A DNA stretch of 43,825 nucleotides, taken from assembly GCA_026418675.1 (NCBI GenBank), contig JAOAAX010000017.1, forward strand, positions 1-43,825, given 5' to 3'. Below the pieces are notes generated by a model. That model saw only the letters and a program-made list of their open reading frames with translations, searched no databases and was not told the origin of the DNA. The translations under genes were made by a program, and so were the position numbers. The stretch is from Chthoniobacterales bacterium (lineage in GTDB: Bacteria > Verrucomicrobiota > Verrucomicrobiia > Chthoniobacterales > DYNR01). How positions within the stretch are numbered: position 1 is the first letter of the stretch; each line of letters opens with the position of its first letter. Positions 8,208 to 17,302 of the stretch are shown one piece after another.

Positions 8208-9764
8208 ATGAACCGCCCATCCATTTTCATTACCACTGCCATCGACTACACCAACGCACCCCCTCACCTCGGCCACGCTTACGAAAAAATACTCGCCGAT
8301 TGCTATGCACGCCACTACCGCCAGCGGGGAAAAGCCGTCTTTTTCCTCACAGGCGTTGACCAGCACGGCCAGAAAGTCCAACAAGCTGCATCCCGCGCAG
8401 GTATTCCTCCAGCCTCCTACGCCTCACAAATCACCGAACTCTTCCGCCAACTCTGGCAAAAACTCGACATTTCTTACGACGGTTGGGCAGAAACTACCCA
8501 CCCAACTCACAAAAAAGTCGTCCAAAACATCCTTTCTCAACTCCTTAACCAAAACGACCTCTACAAAGCCGAACACAGCGGCTTCTATAGCGTCCGCCAA
8601 GAACAATTCCTCACAGACAAAGAACGTAACGAAAAAGGAGAATTCGGTCCAGAATGGGGCGAAGTCATCGAGCTCGTTGAGGAAAATTGGTATTTCCGTC
8701 TCTCCAACTACCGGCAATGGCTAGCTTCCTTCCTCGATAACCACCCAGATTGCGTTTTCCCTCCCTTCCGATCCGTCGAACTCCGCAACGCCATCAACAA
8801 AACTTCCGGCGACCTTTGCATCTCCCGTCCCAAATCCCGCCTCTCTTGGGGCATCGAATTCCCCTTCGACAATTCCTTCGTCACCTACGTCTGGTTTGAC
8901 GCACTCATCAACTATATTAGCTTTGCAGGCTTCCGCTCAGACGACCCCTCCGAAGTCAGCTCTTTCTGGTCCCGCTGGCCAGCTCTTCACATCATCGGCA
9001 AAGACATCCTCGTCCCAGCCCATGGTATCTACTGGCTTACTATGCTCAAAGCCATTGGCTTCTCCGATGATCAAATGCCCTCCTTCCTCGTCCATGGCTA
9101 CATCAATATCGCCGGCGAGAAAATGAGCAAAACCCTCGGTAACGTCGTTGACCCCTTCCGCCTATCCGAAAACTACGGCGCAGGCGCCCTCCGTTACTAC
9201 CTCATGGCTGAGTGCATCTGCGGTCAAGATATGGACTTCAGCACCGAACGCCTCACTCTCCGTTACAATTCAGAGCTTGCCAACGGCCTCGGCAACCTCC
9301 TCAATCGAACCGCCAACATGGTCCGCCGCTACCGCAACGGCACTCTCATCCGCCCACCCTCCCCAACCCCACAAGCCAACTCCCTCATCTCCCAAGCTAT
9401 CCAAACTTGGCAAAGTGTCGCTGCTTCCATGGACGCCTTCAAACCACAGGAAGCTATCGCCTCCATCTTCTCTCTCGTAGATTCGGCCAACAAATTCGCT
9501 GAAGCTGAATCCCCATGGAAACTCGCAAAAGACCCAACCCAATCCCACCGCCTCGACTCCGCACTCTGGGCAATGGCACTCACTTCCCTCCATGCAGCTT
9601 CCCTACTCTCTCCCTTCCTCCCAAACGAAACCCAAAAAATCGCCGCACAACTCCAATCCCCTCTCCTTACCTACTCCAACCATTCCTCATCACAACAAGA
9701 CTGCTTCCAATTCGCTGAACCACAACCAGTCTTCCCCCGCATCGAAACAAACACTACCTCCTAA
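8208..9764 (+). CDS. metG: methionyl-tRNA synthetase
   Basis: A class I aminoacyl-tRNA synthetase that charges tRNA-Met with methionine. The HIGH signature appears as HLGH at residues 20-23 and the KMSKS loop as KMSKT from residue 305. The connective-peptide insertion lacks the zinc-binding CXXC pairs seen in many MetRS proteins (the region EQFLTDKERNEKGEFG has none). With 518 residues there is no C-terminal EMAP/Trbp111-like tRNA-binding domain, so this is the compact zinc-free bacterial type. No ribosome binding site is visible before the ATG. The acyltransferase gene follows after 58 bases on the same strand. Confidence 0.96.
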   Translation: MNRPSIFITTAIDYTNAPPHLGHAYEKILADCYARHYRQRGKAVFFLTGVDQHGQKVQQAASRAGIPPASYASQITELFRQLWQKLDISYDGWAETTHPTHKKVVQNILSQLLNQNDLYKAEHSGFYSVRQEQFLTDKERNEKGEFGPEWGEVIELVEENWYFRLSNYRQWLASFLDNHPDCVFPPFRSVELRNAINKTSGDLCISRPKSRLSWGIEFPFDNSFVTYVWFDALINYISFAGFRSDDPSEVSSFWSRWPALHIIGKDILVPAHGIYWLTMLKAIGFSDDQMPSFLVHGYINIAGEKMSKTLGNVVDPFRLSENYGAGALRYYLMAECICGQDMDFSTERLTLRYNSELANGLGNLLNRTANMVRRYRNGTLIRPPSPTPQANSLISQAIQTWQSVAASMDAFKPQEAIASIFSLVDSANKFAEAESPWKLAKDPTQSHRLDSALWAMALTSLHAASLLSPFLPNETQKIAAQLQSPLLTYSNHSSSQQDCFQFAEPQPVFPRIETNTTS

Positions 9765-9822
9765 CCACACCCTGCTGCCAACACCATCCCATTCATCCTC
9801 AAAAACAACCGGCGGCAAATAA

Positions 9823-10827
9823 ATGGATCAACAAGTAAAAATTAGCAATACAAAGCTCCCTCCTCCCTGGAAAACTTGGCGTTATCGGCTCGAATTTCTC
9901 GCACTCTCCGCCGCCGCAGCTCTCGTCCCAAAACTCCCATACACCTCTCTTGACCAACTCGCTTCCTGGCTTGGCAACCTCGTCTTCGCCCTCGATCTGC
10001 GCGGCCGCTCCATTGCCCTCGAAAACTTACGTTGTGCTTTTGCAAATTCCTTATCCCCAGAAAACCGCGAACTCATCGCCCGTCAAAGTTACCACACCTT
10101 CGCCAAAACCATGCTTTGCCTCTTTTGGTCTCCAAGCCTCAGCAAACACAACTATCATCAGTGGATCCGTGTCGAAGGTCTCGACTCAGACCCCGTTCAC
10201 AAAAACCCCAACGCCCCTGGCATCTACTTCCTCGGTCACTTCTCCAACTTTGAATGGCTCTCCCTTTACACAGCTTACATCCTCCAACCAGGCATCCTCA
10301 TCGCACAAAAATTCAAAAATTCGCTCCTCAACTCCATTTTTGATTCCCTCCGATCCTCAACCGGCCACGTCATGATCCCACGCGAGCGCGCAATCGTCCG
10401 TATGCTAAAAATCCTCAAAAATGGCGGAAAAGTCGGCGCCGCAGCTGACCTTAGTATTGACCCTCGTCTCGGCGCAATCCCAATCCGTTGCTTCGGCCTT
10501 TGGACAGCCGCAAGCCCCCTCGCCCCTACCCTTAACCTCAGAACAGGTGCACCCCTCTTCTTCGTTGATATGATACCCGACGACGACGGCGGTTACACCG
10601 TCCGCCTCCACCCACGACTCCAACTCCCCCACAATGCAGGCCCCAGAGAAATCGCTCAGATTTGTTGGGATATTTTAGAGTCCAGAATCAGAAAAAACCC
10701 AGAACTCTGGCTATGGAGTTATAAACAATGGCGATTCCGTCCCGCCTCTGCTCCAAAAAATTCCTACCCCTCTTACGCCAACACCGCTAACCGTTTCGAT
10801 AAACTGCTTCGTGATTATGGATACTAA
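9823..10827 (+). CDS. lipid A biosynthesis acyltransferase (LpxL/HtrB-like)
   Basis: A member of the LpxL/LpxM lysophospholipid acyltransferase superfamily, which adds secondary acyl chains to lipid A at the inner membrane. The catalytic H-x4-E motif is GHFSNFEW with H139 and E144. A hydrophobic region near residues 26-60 fits the membrane anchor, and the C-terminal LWLWSYKQWRFRP block matches the family's conserved W-x2-R-x-R region. The length of 334 residues is usual. This is direct evidence for an LPS-bearing outer membrane. It lies between metG and the ATP-grasp gene, 55 bases before the latter. A role in acylating another lipid cannot be excluded. Confidence 0.85.
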   Translation: MDQQVKISNTKLPPPWKTWRYRLEFLALSAAAALVPKLPYTSLDQLASWLGNLVFALDLRGRSIALENLRCAFANSLSPENRELIARQSYHTFAKTMLCLFWSPSLSKHNYHQWIRVEGLDSDPVHKNPNAPGIYFLGHFSNFEWLSLYTAYILQPGILIAQKFKNSLLNSIFDSLRSSTGHVMIPRERAIVRMLKILKNGGKVGAAADLSIDPRLGAIPIRCFGLWTAASPLAPTLNLRTGAPLFFVDMIPDDDGGYTVRLHPRLQLPHNAGPREIAQICWDILESRIRKNPELWLWSYKQWRFRPASAPKNSYPSYANTANRFDKLLRDYGY

Positions 10828-10882
10828 TATATTTTTTTGACACCACTACCTAATTATTCTCAGCATTTTTGCCACCTAAAAA

Positions 10883-13453
10883 ATGCCCTCCTTCCAAAGA
10901 ATCCGAACCGAAGCACTCCGCCACGGTTGCCCCTCAGCTTCATGGGAAGAAGTCTTCCTTAACCAGCATAACGTCCAACCTCACTTCTCGACCCTCCTCC
11001 AAACTCTCGTCAGCCTAGGCAAACGTAGCCTTCACAAACTAGACGAAAGCATGCAAGCAATCATGCGCGAAATGGGAGTCAACTTCGCGCAGTGGCAAGA
11101 ACAAACTTCAGGCCGCAAAACTTGGAATTGCGACATCCTTCCTCACATCTTCACCCCATCCGAATGGGAAACCCTCCGCTCAGGGATCATTCAACGCCTC
11201 CGAGCATTCGAACTTTTCCTACGCGACATCTATTCACAACGCCAAATCATCCGCGACCAAGTCCTCCCTGTCCAGGTAGTTATTAGCAGCCCTTACTTTC
11301 AACGCGTCGCTTCCAACCTCCCAAGAACCAACGACGCCTTCCTCCACCTCTCCGCACTCGCCATTACAAGAAATACCTCCGGCCAATACACTGTCGAACA
11401 CCATTACTTCTCCAACCCCTCCGGCATCTCCTACATGATGCAAAACCGCCGCGCCCTCGCTCGCCTTATCCCTTCCCTCTTCGAAGGCTTTGCTATTCAT
11501 TCCATCGCAAACACCCCCACCCGTATCGTAGAAACGCTCCGCAGCCTTTGCCAACAAAACGAACCTTCCATCGTCCTCCTCTCCCCAGGTGAACAAAGCC
11601 CAGCCTACTTCGAACACAACTTCCTCGCCCGCAGAATGGGCATCCCAGTCGTCCAAGGAAAAGATTTACTTGTCCATAATGATAGAGTTTACCTCCGCTC
11701 TATCAGCGGCCTGCAGGAAGTCCATGCTATTTACTCACGAGTCTCAGACGCTTGGCTCGACCCCCTCGTCTTCCAACAAGAATCACTCCTCGGCGTCCCA
11801 GGACTCGTCCATTGCATCCGCAACAGAACTGTCCTCCTCCTCAATTCCATCGGTTCTCAGCTCGCAGACGACCGCGCTTTGTTGCCTTTTGGCTCCAGAA
11901 TTATCAAATACTATCTCGCCGAAAATCCAATTCTCCCTACCCTCGAAACTTACTGGCTCGGCGACCTCGACCAACGCGAATTCGTCTTCGACCAAATCGA
12001 AAATTTCTGCATCCGCCCTCTCTACGGAGAAAACATCCTCACACCTCCTCCAGATGCTCAATTCTCCGAAAAACGCGCCAACCGTATCAAAAAACTGGTC
12101 CTGCAAAACCCATCGAACTACGTCGCACAACCCAGGAATTACTGCGCACGCACCCTCTGCTTTGTCCGCGGAGTCCCTCAATTCCGCCTCCAGGACCACA
12201 TACTCTTCGCCCTCCGAACTTCCAACAATGATTGGGAACTCTTCCCAGGCGCTCTTACTCGCATCAGCTCAGAAACTTCAGGCTTCACAGCTTCTCAATT
12301 AGGCGGCGCAAGCAAAGACACATGGGTCCTACTCGACAACAACGAATCACCTCAAAACCATCCTCACATCCACATCGAAACCCACACCCCCGCTCACCCC
12401 GTCACAAGCCGCGTCGCAGATAGCTTCTACTGGATAGGCCGTTACCTCGAACGAGCATTCACACTCGCCTACATGATCTTCACAATCGAATCGCTCGAAC
12501 TCGAGGAACTTAACGAAATCGAAAGAAAAATCTACCTCCCTGTCTGGAATAAATTACTCCCCCCACTCGAAAACCGACAAGACCAATCCAGATCAAAACG
12601 CTCCATCGCTAATCCTCAGGGGAGAACCCTCCTCGCCCTCGACCTGCATGAGCCAAGCTCCATCGCAACTTCCATCCTCCGAGCCGCCGCCAACGCCGAC
12701 TCAATCCAAGAATCTCTTAGCGTCGAAGCCCTCGCCGTCATCGAAGAACTTCGCCAGGAAGTCCAACGTAACCACCTTAAACCTACAACCCCTCAATCCC
12801 GAACTCTTCTAATCACTCGCAAATTTTGCGATCGCATCAAAGCTCTCGTCCCCCAATTCTTCGGCACAGCAGAAATCACCATGCCCTCAGATGGTGGCTG
12901 GCCTTTCTGTCAAATCGGCCAATCCCTCGAAAGAGCGATCCTTACAGCTAACGCCCTCCTACACCTCACAACCGACCTCGCCTCCGCTCCTCGCCAACTC
13001 CGCGCTGAGCATGCACTCGAAATCCGCCTCTCAGCTTTCCTACGTCTGCTCACTTGCCGCGACACCTACCGCAGGATCTACCAAATGCGCGTCGAACCTC
13101 ACCTCGTCGCAGAAATGCTCTGGCAAATAAAAACCGTCCCACGCTCCGTCTCACGTTGTTTGCTCCAAATTAGGGACCACCTCCATCTCGCAACACCCTC
13201 TGCACTCAATTCATGTCATATTGTCCTAAATATTAATAATATCTTAAATGATATAAATAACACGAACTGGGAAAAACTCTATCTCGACCTCCTTTCAAAC
13301 ACTACCCAAGCAAATTCCCTCATCTTCTCGATCAATTCAACCCTTCTTGACCGCATCCTTAACATCCACGCACAGTTATCAGACACCTTCTTCAGCCATC
13401 AATACCAACTCGACGCCGAACCCGCTAACCCAGCGCATCCCACAACTTCGTGA
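10883..13453 (+). CDS. circularly permuted ATP-grasp / alpha-E fusion protein
   Basis: Residues about 1-490 form a circularly permuted ATP-grasp domain (DUF404/DUF407 type). Its blocks NPSGISYMMQNRRAL, GIPVVQGKDLLVHNDRVYL and LLGVPGLVHCIRN match the family. ATP-grasp enzymes activate a carboxylate by phosphorylation and join it to an amine, so a peptide- or amide-ligase role is expected; the substrates are unknown. From about residue 505 (VADSFYWIGRYLERA) to the end is an all-helical alpha-E (DUF403) domain. In many genomes the two are separate genes, so this is a fusion. A transglutaminase-like gene begins in its stop codon (GTGA overlap). The C-terminal stretch near 13220-13265 is more AT-rich than the rest. 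No ribosome binding site is visible. Confidence 0.9.
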   Translation: MPSFQRIRTEALRHGCPSASWEEVFLNQHNVQPHFSTLLQTLVSLGKRSLHKLDESMQAIMREMGVNFAQWQEQTSGRKTWNCDILPHIFTPSEWETLRSGIIQRLRAFELFLRDIYSQRQIIRDQVLPVQVVISSPYFQRVASNLPRTNDAFLHLSALAITRNTSGQYTVEHHYFSNPSGISYMMQNRRALARLIPSLFEGFAIHSIANTPTRIVETLRSLCQQNEPSIVLLSPGEQSPAYFEHNFLARRMGIPVVQGKDLLVHNDRVYLRSISGLQEVHAIYSRVSDAWLDPLVFQQESLLGVPGLVHCIRNRTVLLLNSIGSQLADDRALLPFGSRIIKYYLAENPILPTLETYWLGDLDQREFVFDQIENFCIRPLYGENILTPPPDAQFSEKRANRIKKLVLQNPSNYVAQPRNYCARTLCFVRGVPQFRLQDHILFALRTSNNDWELFPGALTRISSETSGFTASQLGGASKDTWVLLDNNESPQNHPHIHIETHTPAHPVTSRVADSFYWIGRYLERAFTLAYMIFTIESLELEELNEIERKIYLPVWNKLLPPLENRQDQSRSKRSIANPQGRTLLALDLHEPSSIATSILRAAANADSIQESLSVEALAVIEELRQEVQRNHLKPTTPQSRTLLITRKFCDRIKALVPQFFGTAEITMPSDGGWPFCQIGQSLERAILTANALLHLTTDLASAPRQLRAEHALEIRLSAFLRLLTCRDTYRRIYQMRVEPHLVAEMLWQIKTVPRSVSRCLLQIRDHLHLATPSALNSCHIVLNINNILNDINNTNWEKLYLDLLSNTTQANSLIFSINSTLLDRILNIHAQLSDTFFSHQYQLDAEPANPAHPTTS

Positions 13454-14355
13454 TCTTCCAAATCGAACACCTCACCCGTTACCGCTATTCACAACCAGCA
13501 ACCGAAGCCTACCTCGAATTGAGGCTCACCCCTTCCCCCTCCCCAACCCTTTCTATCCTCAACCATAAAATCGTCGTCAATCCAACTTGCCCAACCTCCC
13601 CTTACACAGACTGTTTCGGCAACTACACTCACTTTTGCGCCATGGTCGCAAAACACCAACAAGTGGACATTATAAATAACCTCCTCGTCCAAACTTCACC
13701 ACCAACTACCCCTCAAGACGCTCTCGACCTCACCATCGCCGAATCTCGACAGCTCTTTAACAGCCAACTCCACCAACTCTACGATTTCCTCCTTTCAACT
13801 CCTGTCGTCCCAGTCGGCGGAATCGCTAAACGTTGGGCCTCTCGCTTCTTTAAACCAAATCTAAAACTCGGCCATGCCCTCCTTAACCTCACTTCCGCTA
13901 TCCACAAACACTTTCAATACCTGCCAGGCGCCACTAACGTCAAAACCCCTCTCCCAACCGTTTGGAAACAAAAAAAAGGCGTCTGTCAGGACTTCGCCCA
14001 CATCATGCTCAGCATCCTGCGGACAGCAGGCATACCTTGCCGTTACGTCTGCGGTTACATCGAAAATGCCCTACCCCTCGATACCGAGAATAACAAAAAG
14101 CCCCTACTCGGCTCCTCAGCTACCCACGCCTGGGTAGAAGTCCTCTTACCGGGCGGCTATTGGCTCGGCCTCGACCCTACTAACAACTGCATCTCCTCCC
14201 AACAACACATCCCCGTATCCCGTGGACGCGACTTCCGCGAAGCAGCCCCAGTAATTGGAACCTTCAAAACTTCCGGCTCGCAAAACATGACCGTCAAAGT
14301 TACCGTAAAAAGAATCTCAACAACTCACACTCCCAGGTCCACCATTCTTTTCTGA
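13450..14355 (+). CDS. transglutaminase-like cysteine protease (first copy)
   Basis: An N-terminal transglutaminase-associated domain (FQIEHLTRYRYSQPATEAYLE onward) is followed by the transglutaminase-like core. The catalytic triad is visible as C179 in KKGVCQDF, H226 in ATHAWVE and D242 in LGLDPTN. Bacterial members of this type usually act as peptidases or amidases, not cross-linkers. It starts with GTG at 13450 inside the stop region of the ATP-grasp gene, which implies translational coupling. There is no signal peptide, so it probably acts in the cytoplasm on the product or target of the ATP-grasp protein. That functional link is inferred from conserved neighbourhood, not shown. Confidence 0.88.
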   Translation: MIFQIEHLTRYRYSQPATEAYLELRLTPSPSPTLSILNHKIVVNPTCPTSPYTDCFGNYTHFCAMVAKHQQVDIINNLLVQTSPPTTPQDALDLTIAESRQLFNSQLHQLYDFLLSTPVVPVGGIAKRWASRFFKPNLKLGHALLNLTSAIHKHFQYLPGATNVKTPLPTVWKQKKGVCQDFAHIMLSILRTAGIPCRYVCGYIENALPLDTENNKKPLLGSSATHAWVEVLLPGGYWLGLDPTNNCISSQQHIPVSRGRDFREAAPVIGTFKTSGSQNMTVKVTVKRISTTHTPRSTILF

Positions 14356-14384
14356 TTAAGCTTCCCTCATAATCTCACTCCGGC

Positions 14385-15236
14385 ATGAAACTGCGCATCT
14401 CCTACCGCGCAAATTATTCCTACCAAAAACCCGTCTCCCTCTCCCTCCATACCCTCCGTATCTTCCCAAAAAAAGACATAATTAGCAATTATTCTTCCTT
14501 CCTCTTTTCCCCACCCAAAAACACCAATCCCCATTTCAGAAAAGACATTTTCGATAACGATATCGCCATTTTATTTTTTCCTGACCTTCTCACTGAAATG
14601 TGCATTCAGCTCGACGTCGTTTTCGAAACCCCGGAACGCAACCCCTTCCACTTTCTTCTCGACTCCCGCGCCCTCCACATACCCCCCGATTACACCCCAT
14701 TTGAGCTCCAAATCCTTGCTCCTTATCTCCATACCAACTCAAGCCATCCGCTCCCTTACCCTCTCCTGACAGAAGAAAAACGCCCAACCGTAGAAGCCCT
14801 CGTCACCATAAATCGCTGGATGAACTCCGAAATCCATTACGAACCCCGCCAACACGGTTGGCCTCAAAATCCTCTCGAAACTTTAAAACTCAAAAAAGGT
14901 TCATGCCGCGACATCGCCTGCCTCATGGCGGATGTCCTCCGCAGAAACAAGATCGCCTCTCGGCTCGTCAGCGGCTACCTTTGGGAAGAGGACCGCCCCA
15001 ATCACCAAAAAGTCGCTCAAGGCGCTCTCCACGCTTGGGTCGAAGCTTACCTCCCAGGCGCAGGTTGGATCGGGCTCGACCCAACCAACGGCGTCTTCTC
15101 TGACCATCACTGTATCCCCTGCGCAGTAGGCCTCCTCCCAGAAGATGTCTCGCCTGTCTCTGGAAATTACTACTCCCCAGAACCAGTTCATAGCCAGATG
15201 AATCTCTCTATCCAAGTCCAAAAACTTCAGGACTAA
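14385..15236 (+). CDS. transglutaminase-like cysteine protease (second copy)
   Basis: A paralogue of the preceding gene with the same order of domains. The triad is C174 in KKGSCRDIA, H216 in LHAWVEAYLPG and D232 in GLDPTNG. The N-terminal domain begins MKLRISYRANYSYQKP. The two copies are clearly divergent outside the active-site blocks, so this is an old duplication or two separate subfamilies, and the two may act on different bonds. It follows the first copy after 29 bases and precedes the CNNM-type gene by 45 bases. No secretion signal is present. Confidence 0.88.
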   Translation: MKLRISYRANYSYQKPVSLSLHTLRIFPKKDIISNYSSFLFSPPKNTNPHFRKDIFDNDIAILFFPDLLTEMCIQLDVVFETPERNPFHFLLDSRALHIPPDYTPFELQILAPYLHTNSSHPLPYPLLTEEKRPTVEALVTINRWMNSEIHYEPRQHGWPQNPLETLKLKKGSCRDIACLMADVLRRNKIASRLVSGYLWEEDRPNHQKVAQGALHAWVEAYLPGAGWIGLDPTNGVFSDHHCIPCAVGLLPEDVSPVSGNYYSPEPVHSQMNLSIQVQKLQD

Positions 15237-15281
15237 ACCCATCCTCTATTCCATAACCCCTCTAACAAAATTTCCTTTCCC

Positions 15282-16325
15282 GTGATCACCGCTTTCATCC
15301 TTACAGTATTTCTCACTCTCAGTATTTCAGCACTCTGTTCAGTCCTCGAGGCAATGCTCCTCAGCACTCGTTCCATCGAAATCGAACGCCTCAAATCCCT
15401 CAACCCCACCGCAGGTCGTCTCCTCGAGCAACTTCGCTCTGACCTAGAAGGCTCTATCGCCAGCATCCTCACTGTCAACACCGTAGCAAACACTCTCGGC
15501 TCCGTCCTCGTTGGCGCGCTCGGAACACAAATATTTGGCAACCTCTGGCTCGGTCTAATCTCCGCTACTATGACCCTCAGTATCCTCTTCTTCTCTGAAA
15601 TCCTTCCAAAAAACATCGGTGTCCTCTACCGGCCAGCTCTTCAACCCATCCTCGTCTATCCCCTCTTCTGGATCACTCGCCTCGCCGGTCCCGTCACAAA
15701 CTTCTCCTCTTGGATCATCCGCAAAATTCTCAAAAGCAGACCTCCCACAACTTCAGAAGGCGAAATCGAATTGCTCGCTGAACGCGAAGCAAGAGCAGGT
15801 AAAATAACAGACCTACAACTCCGTTTAATTTTAACCGCTACCAAGTTACAACAGTTTACTGTCGAGGATATCATGACCCCACGCAGCGTCGTTGTCACTT
15901 GTGACGTAGAGGACAACCCAGCAGACCTCCTCAACCGCCTCGGGAAATTCCGCTTCGCAAGAATGCCCGTCACAGGCCAAAACCCAGACGATATTGTTGG
16001 CATGATCCGCCGCAAAGATATTCTCCATGCGCTCGCTACTGGCCAAATAAACAAAAAAGTCCGCGACCTCATGAACCCTCCCGTCTTCGTCCCCGAAATC
16101 GGAAAACTCTCCAGTGCGCTCGAACTCATGATTGCAAAACACCAACAACTCGCCGTTGTAGTTGACGAATTCGGCGGCTTTGCAGGCGTCCTTGCTCTCG
16201 AAGACATCTTCGAGTGCCTCATCGGTAGAGAATTCTACGAATCCGATGACGTCGCCGTTGATATGCAGGAATTCGCTCGCAAACGTTCTCGTATGCCCAA
16301 GAATCGCACGCAAAAGTCTCTTTAA
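15282..16325 (+). CDS. CNNM/CorC-type membrane protein with CBS domains
   Basis: Residues 1 to about 180 form a DUF21 membrane domain with several hydrophobic segments and the motif SEILPKNIGVLY. A tandem CBS pair follows from about residue 195, with the characteristic VEDIMTPRSVV and VVVDEFGGFAGVLALEDI blocks. The family handles magnesium or cobalt efflux or its regulation, and some members are annotated as hemolysin C. The CorC_HlyC C-terminal domain that often follows is essentially absent; the protein ends after about 25 polar, basic residues. Start is GTG at 15282. It is the last large gene of the metG run, and a link to the ATP-grasp set is not evident. Confidence 0.85.
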   Translation: MITAFILTVFLTLSISALCSVLEAMLLSTRSIEIERLKSLNPTAGRLLEQLRSDLEGSIASILTVNTVANTLGSVLVGALGTQIFGNLWLGLISATMTLSILFFSEILPKNIGVLYRPALQPILVYPLFWITRLAGPVTNFSSWIIRKILKSRPPTTSEGEIELLAEREARAGKITDLQLRLILTATKLQQFTVEDIMTPRSVVVTCDVEDNPADLLNRLGKFRFARMPVTGQNPDDIVGMIRRKDILHALATGQINKKVRDLMNPPVFVPEIGKLSSALELMIAKHQQLAVVVDEFGGFAGVLALEDIFECLIGREFYESDDVAVDMQEFARKRSRMPKNRTQKSL

Positions 16326-16450
16326 CTAGTCTTCCTTACAGCAATCCAAAAAACACTTTGTCACCCTCTCCCTCCAATTCCACCACAGGCTTTTCTCATT
16401 GCTATCCCTTCGTTAAATTTCAAAAATCATACTCCTAACAAAAAACAAAA

Positions 16451-16819
16451 ATGGAAAATCCAAATATGAATCCCGAAACGCTGCAAAAACTGGAAAGCAC
16501 CTCCGTCCACGCCAAAGCAGCACTCGACGCTACAGCAGAAGCCGCAAAACAGGTCAGCGAAGCAGTCCGCCAACATGCCAAAACCGCCTACGAAGTCAGT
16601 AAAGAACATCTCACAGCAGCAGCCAAAGACCTCTCCGACGCCGCCAATTTTGCTGTCAAAGACCTCCGTGGCCAGGCTCTCGAAGCTTGGACAGCCGCAG
16701 CTGACCAAGCCAAAAACTTCCAAACCCGCACTGAAGAATACATCCGCACCAAACCACTCCAAGCTGTAGCAGTCGCTTTCGCGTTCGGAGTCATCCTCGG
16801 ATTCCTCGCCAGACGCTAG
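16451..16819 (+). CDS. DUF883/ElaB-YqjD-like membrane-anchored helical protein
   Basis: A 122-residue alanine-rich protein, predicted almost wholly helical, with a C-terminal transmembrane anchor preceded by a YIRTKPLQAVAVAFAFG block and ending GFLARR. This layout is that of ElaB/YqjD/DUF883 proteins. In Escherichia coli YqjD binds ribosomes and tethers them to the inner membrane in stationary phase; that role here is only an analogy. The alanine- and lysine-rich repeats resemble LEA-like helices. It starts a three-gene set of small membrane proteins arranged like yqjD-yqjE-yqjK. Confidence 0.7.
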   Translation: MENPNMNPETLQKLESTSVHAKAALDATAEAAKQVSEAVRQHAKTAYEVSKEHLTAAAKDLSDAANFAVKDLRGQALEAWTAAADQAKNFQTRTEEYIRTKPLQAVAVAFAFGVILGFLARR

Positions 16820-16835
16820 CACTGCTCATCCCATT

Positions 16836-17276
16836 ATGCCGTCCCAACAATCGCCCCAAAAGGGCGAGCCGCGCCATAAAGCTGGATTCTTGACATCTTT
16901 GTCATGTTTCATAGGATCCGCAGGCCTTCACTCTGTTGCACTTCTCAAACTCCTCAAATTCGAGCTTGCACAATTTTTTTCCATCTACACAAAAATCCTG
17001 CTCCTCGCACTCATTGCCATTATTGCTGCACTGCTCGCTTACCTATTCCTCCTCTTCTCTTTGGCTTTCGCTCTCGATTCCATCCTCGGCTTCCCTTGGT
17101 TCGTAATCGCCTTACTCTTTTCTCTTGTCCACCTTCTCCTCCTCTTCCTCGCTTACGGAAAAATTCGCTCCCTGCTTAAAACCCCAACCTTCCAGCTATC
17201 CTCCCACGAATTCCAAAAAACTTTCCAAACCCTCTCTGCCCAATCATCGAATCAGCCTCCGCCCACTACCCTCTAA
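16836..17276 (+). CDS. YqjE/holin-like small membrane protein
   Basis: A 146-residue protein with a basic N-terminus, a short amphipathic region, and two long hydrophobic segments at about residues 51-80 and 88-108. The pattern fits the putative holin-X / YqjE family usually found beside yqjD-like genes. No enzymatic motif is present. The gene begins 16 bases after the DUF883-like gene. Despite the family name there is no sign of phage genes nearby, so lysis is not implied. A structural or membrane-remodelling role is inference. Confidence 0.6.
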   Translation: MPSQQSPQKGEPRHKAGFLTSLSCFIGSAGLHSVALLKLLKFELAQFFSIYTKILLLALIAIIAALLAYLFLLFSLAFALDSILGFPWFVIALLFSLVHLLLLFLAYGKIRSLLKTPTFQLSSHEFQKTFQTLSAQSSNQPPPTTL

Positions 17277-17302
17277 CCCCATCAACCCACAACCAACTTC
17301 TA

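Noticed and set aside
10837-10865. TTGACA upstream of the ATP-grasp gene as a promoter
   Set aside because: The -35 match is perfect but no acceptable -10 hexamer lies at 16-18 bases, so I did not call it.
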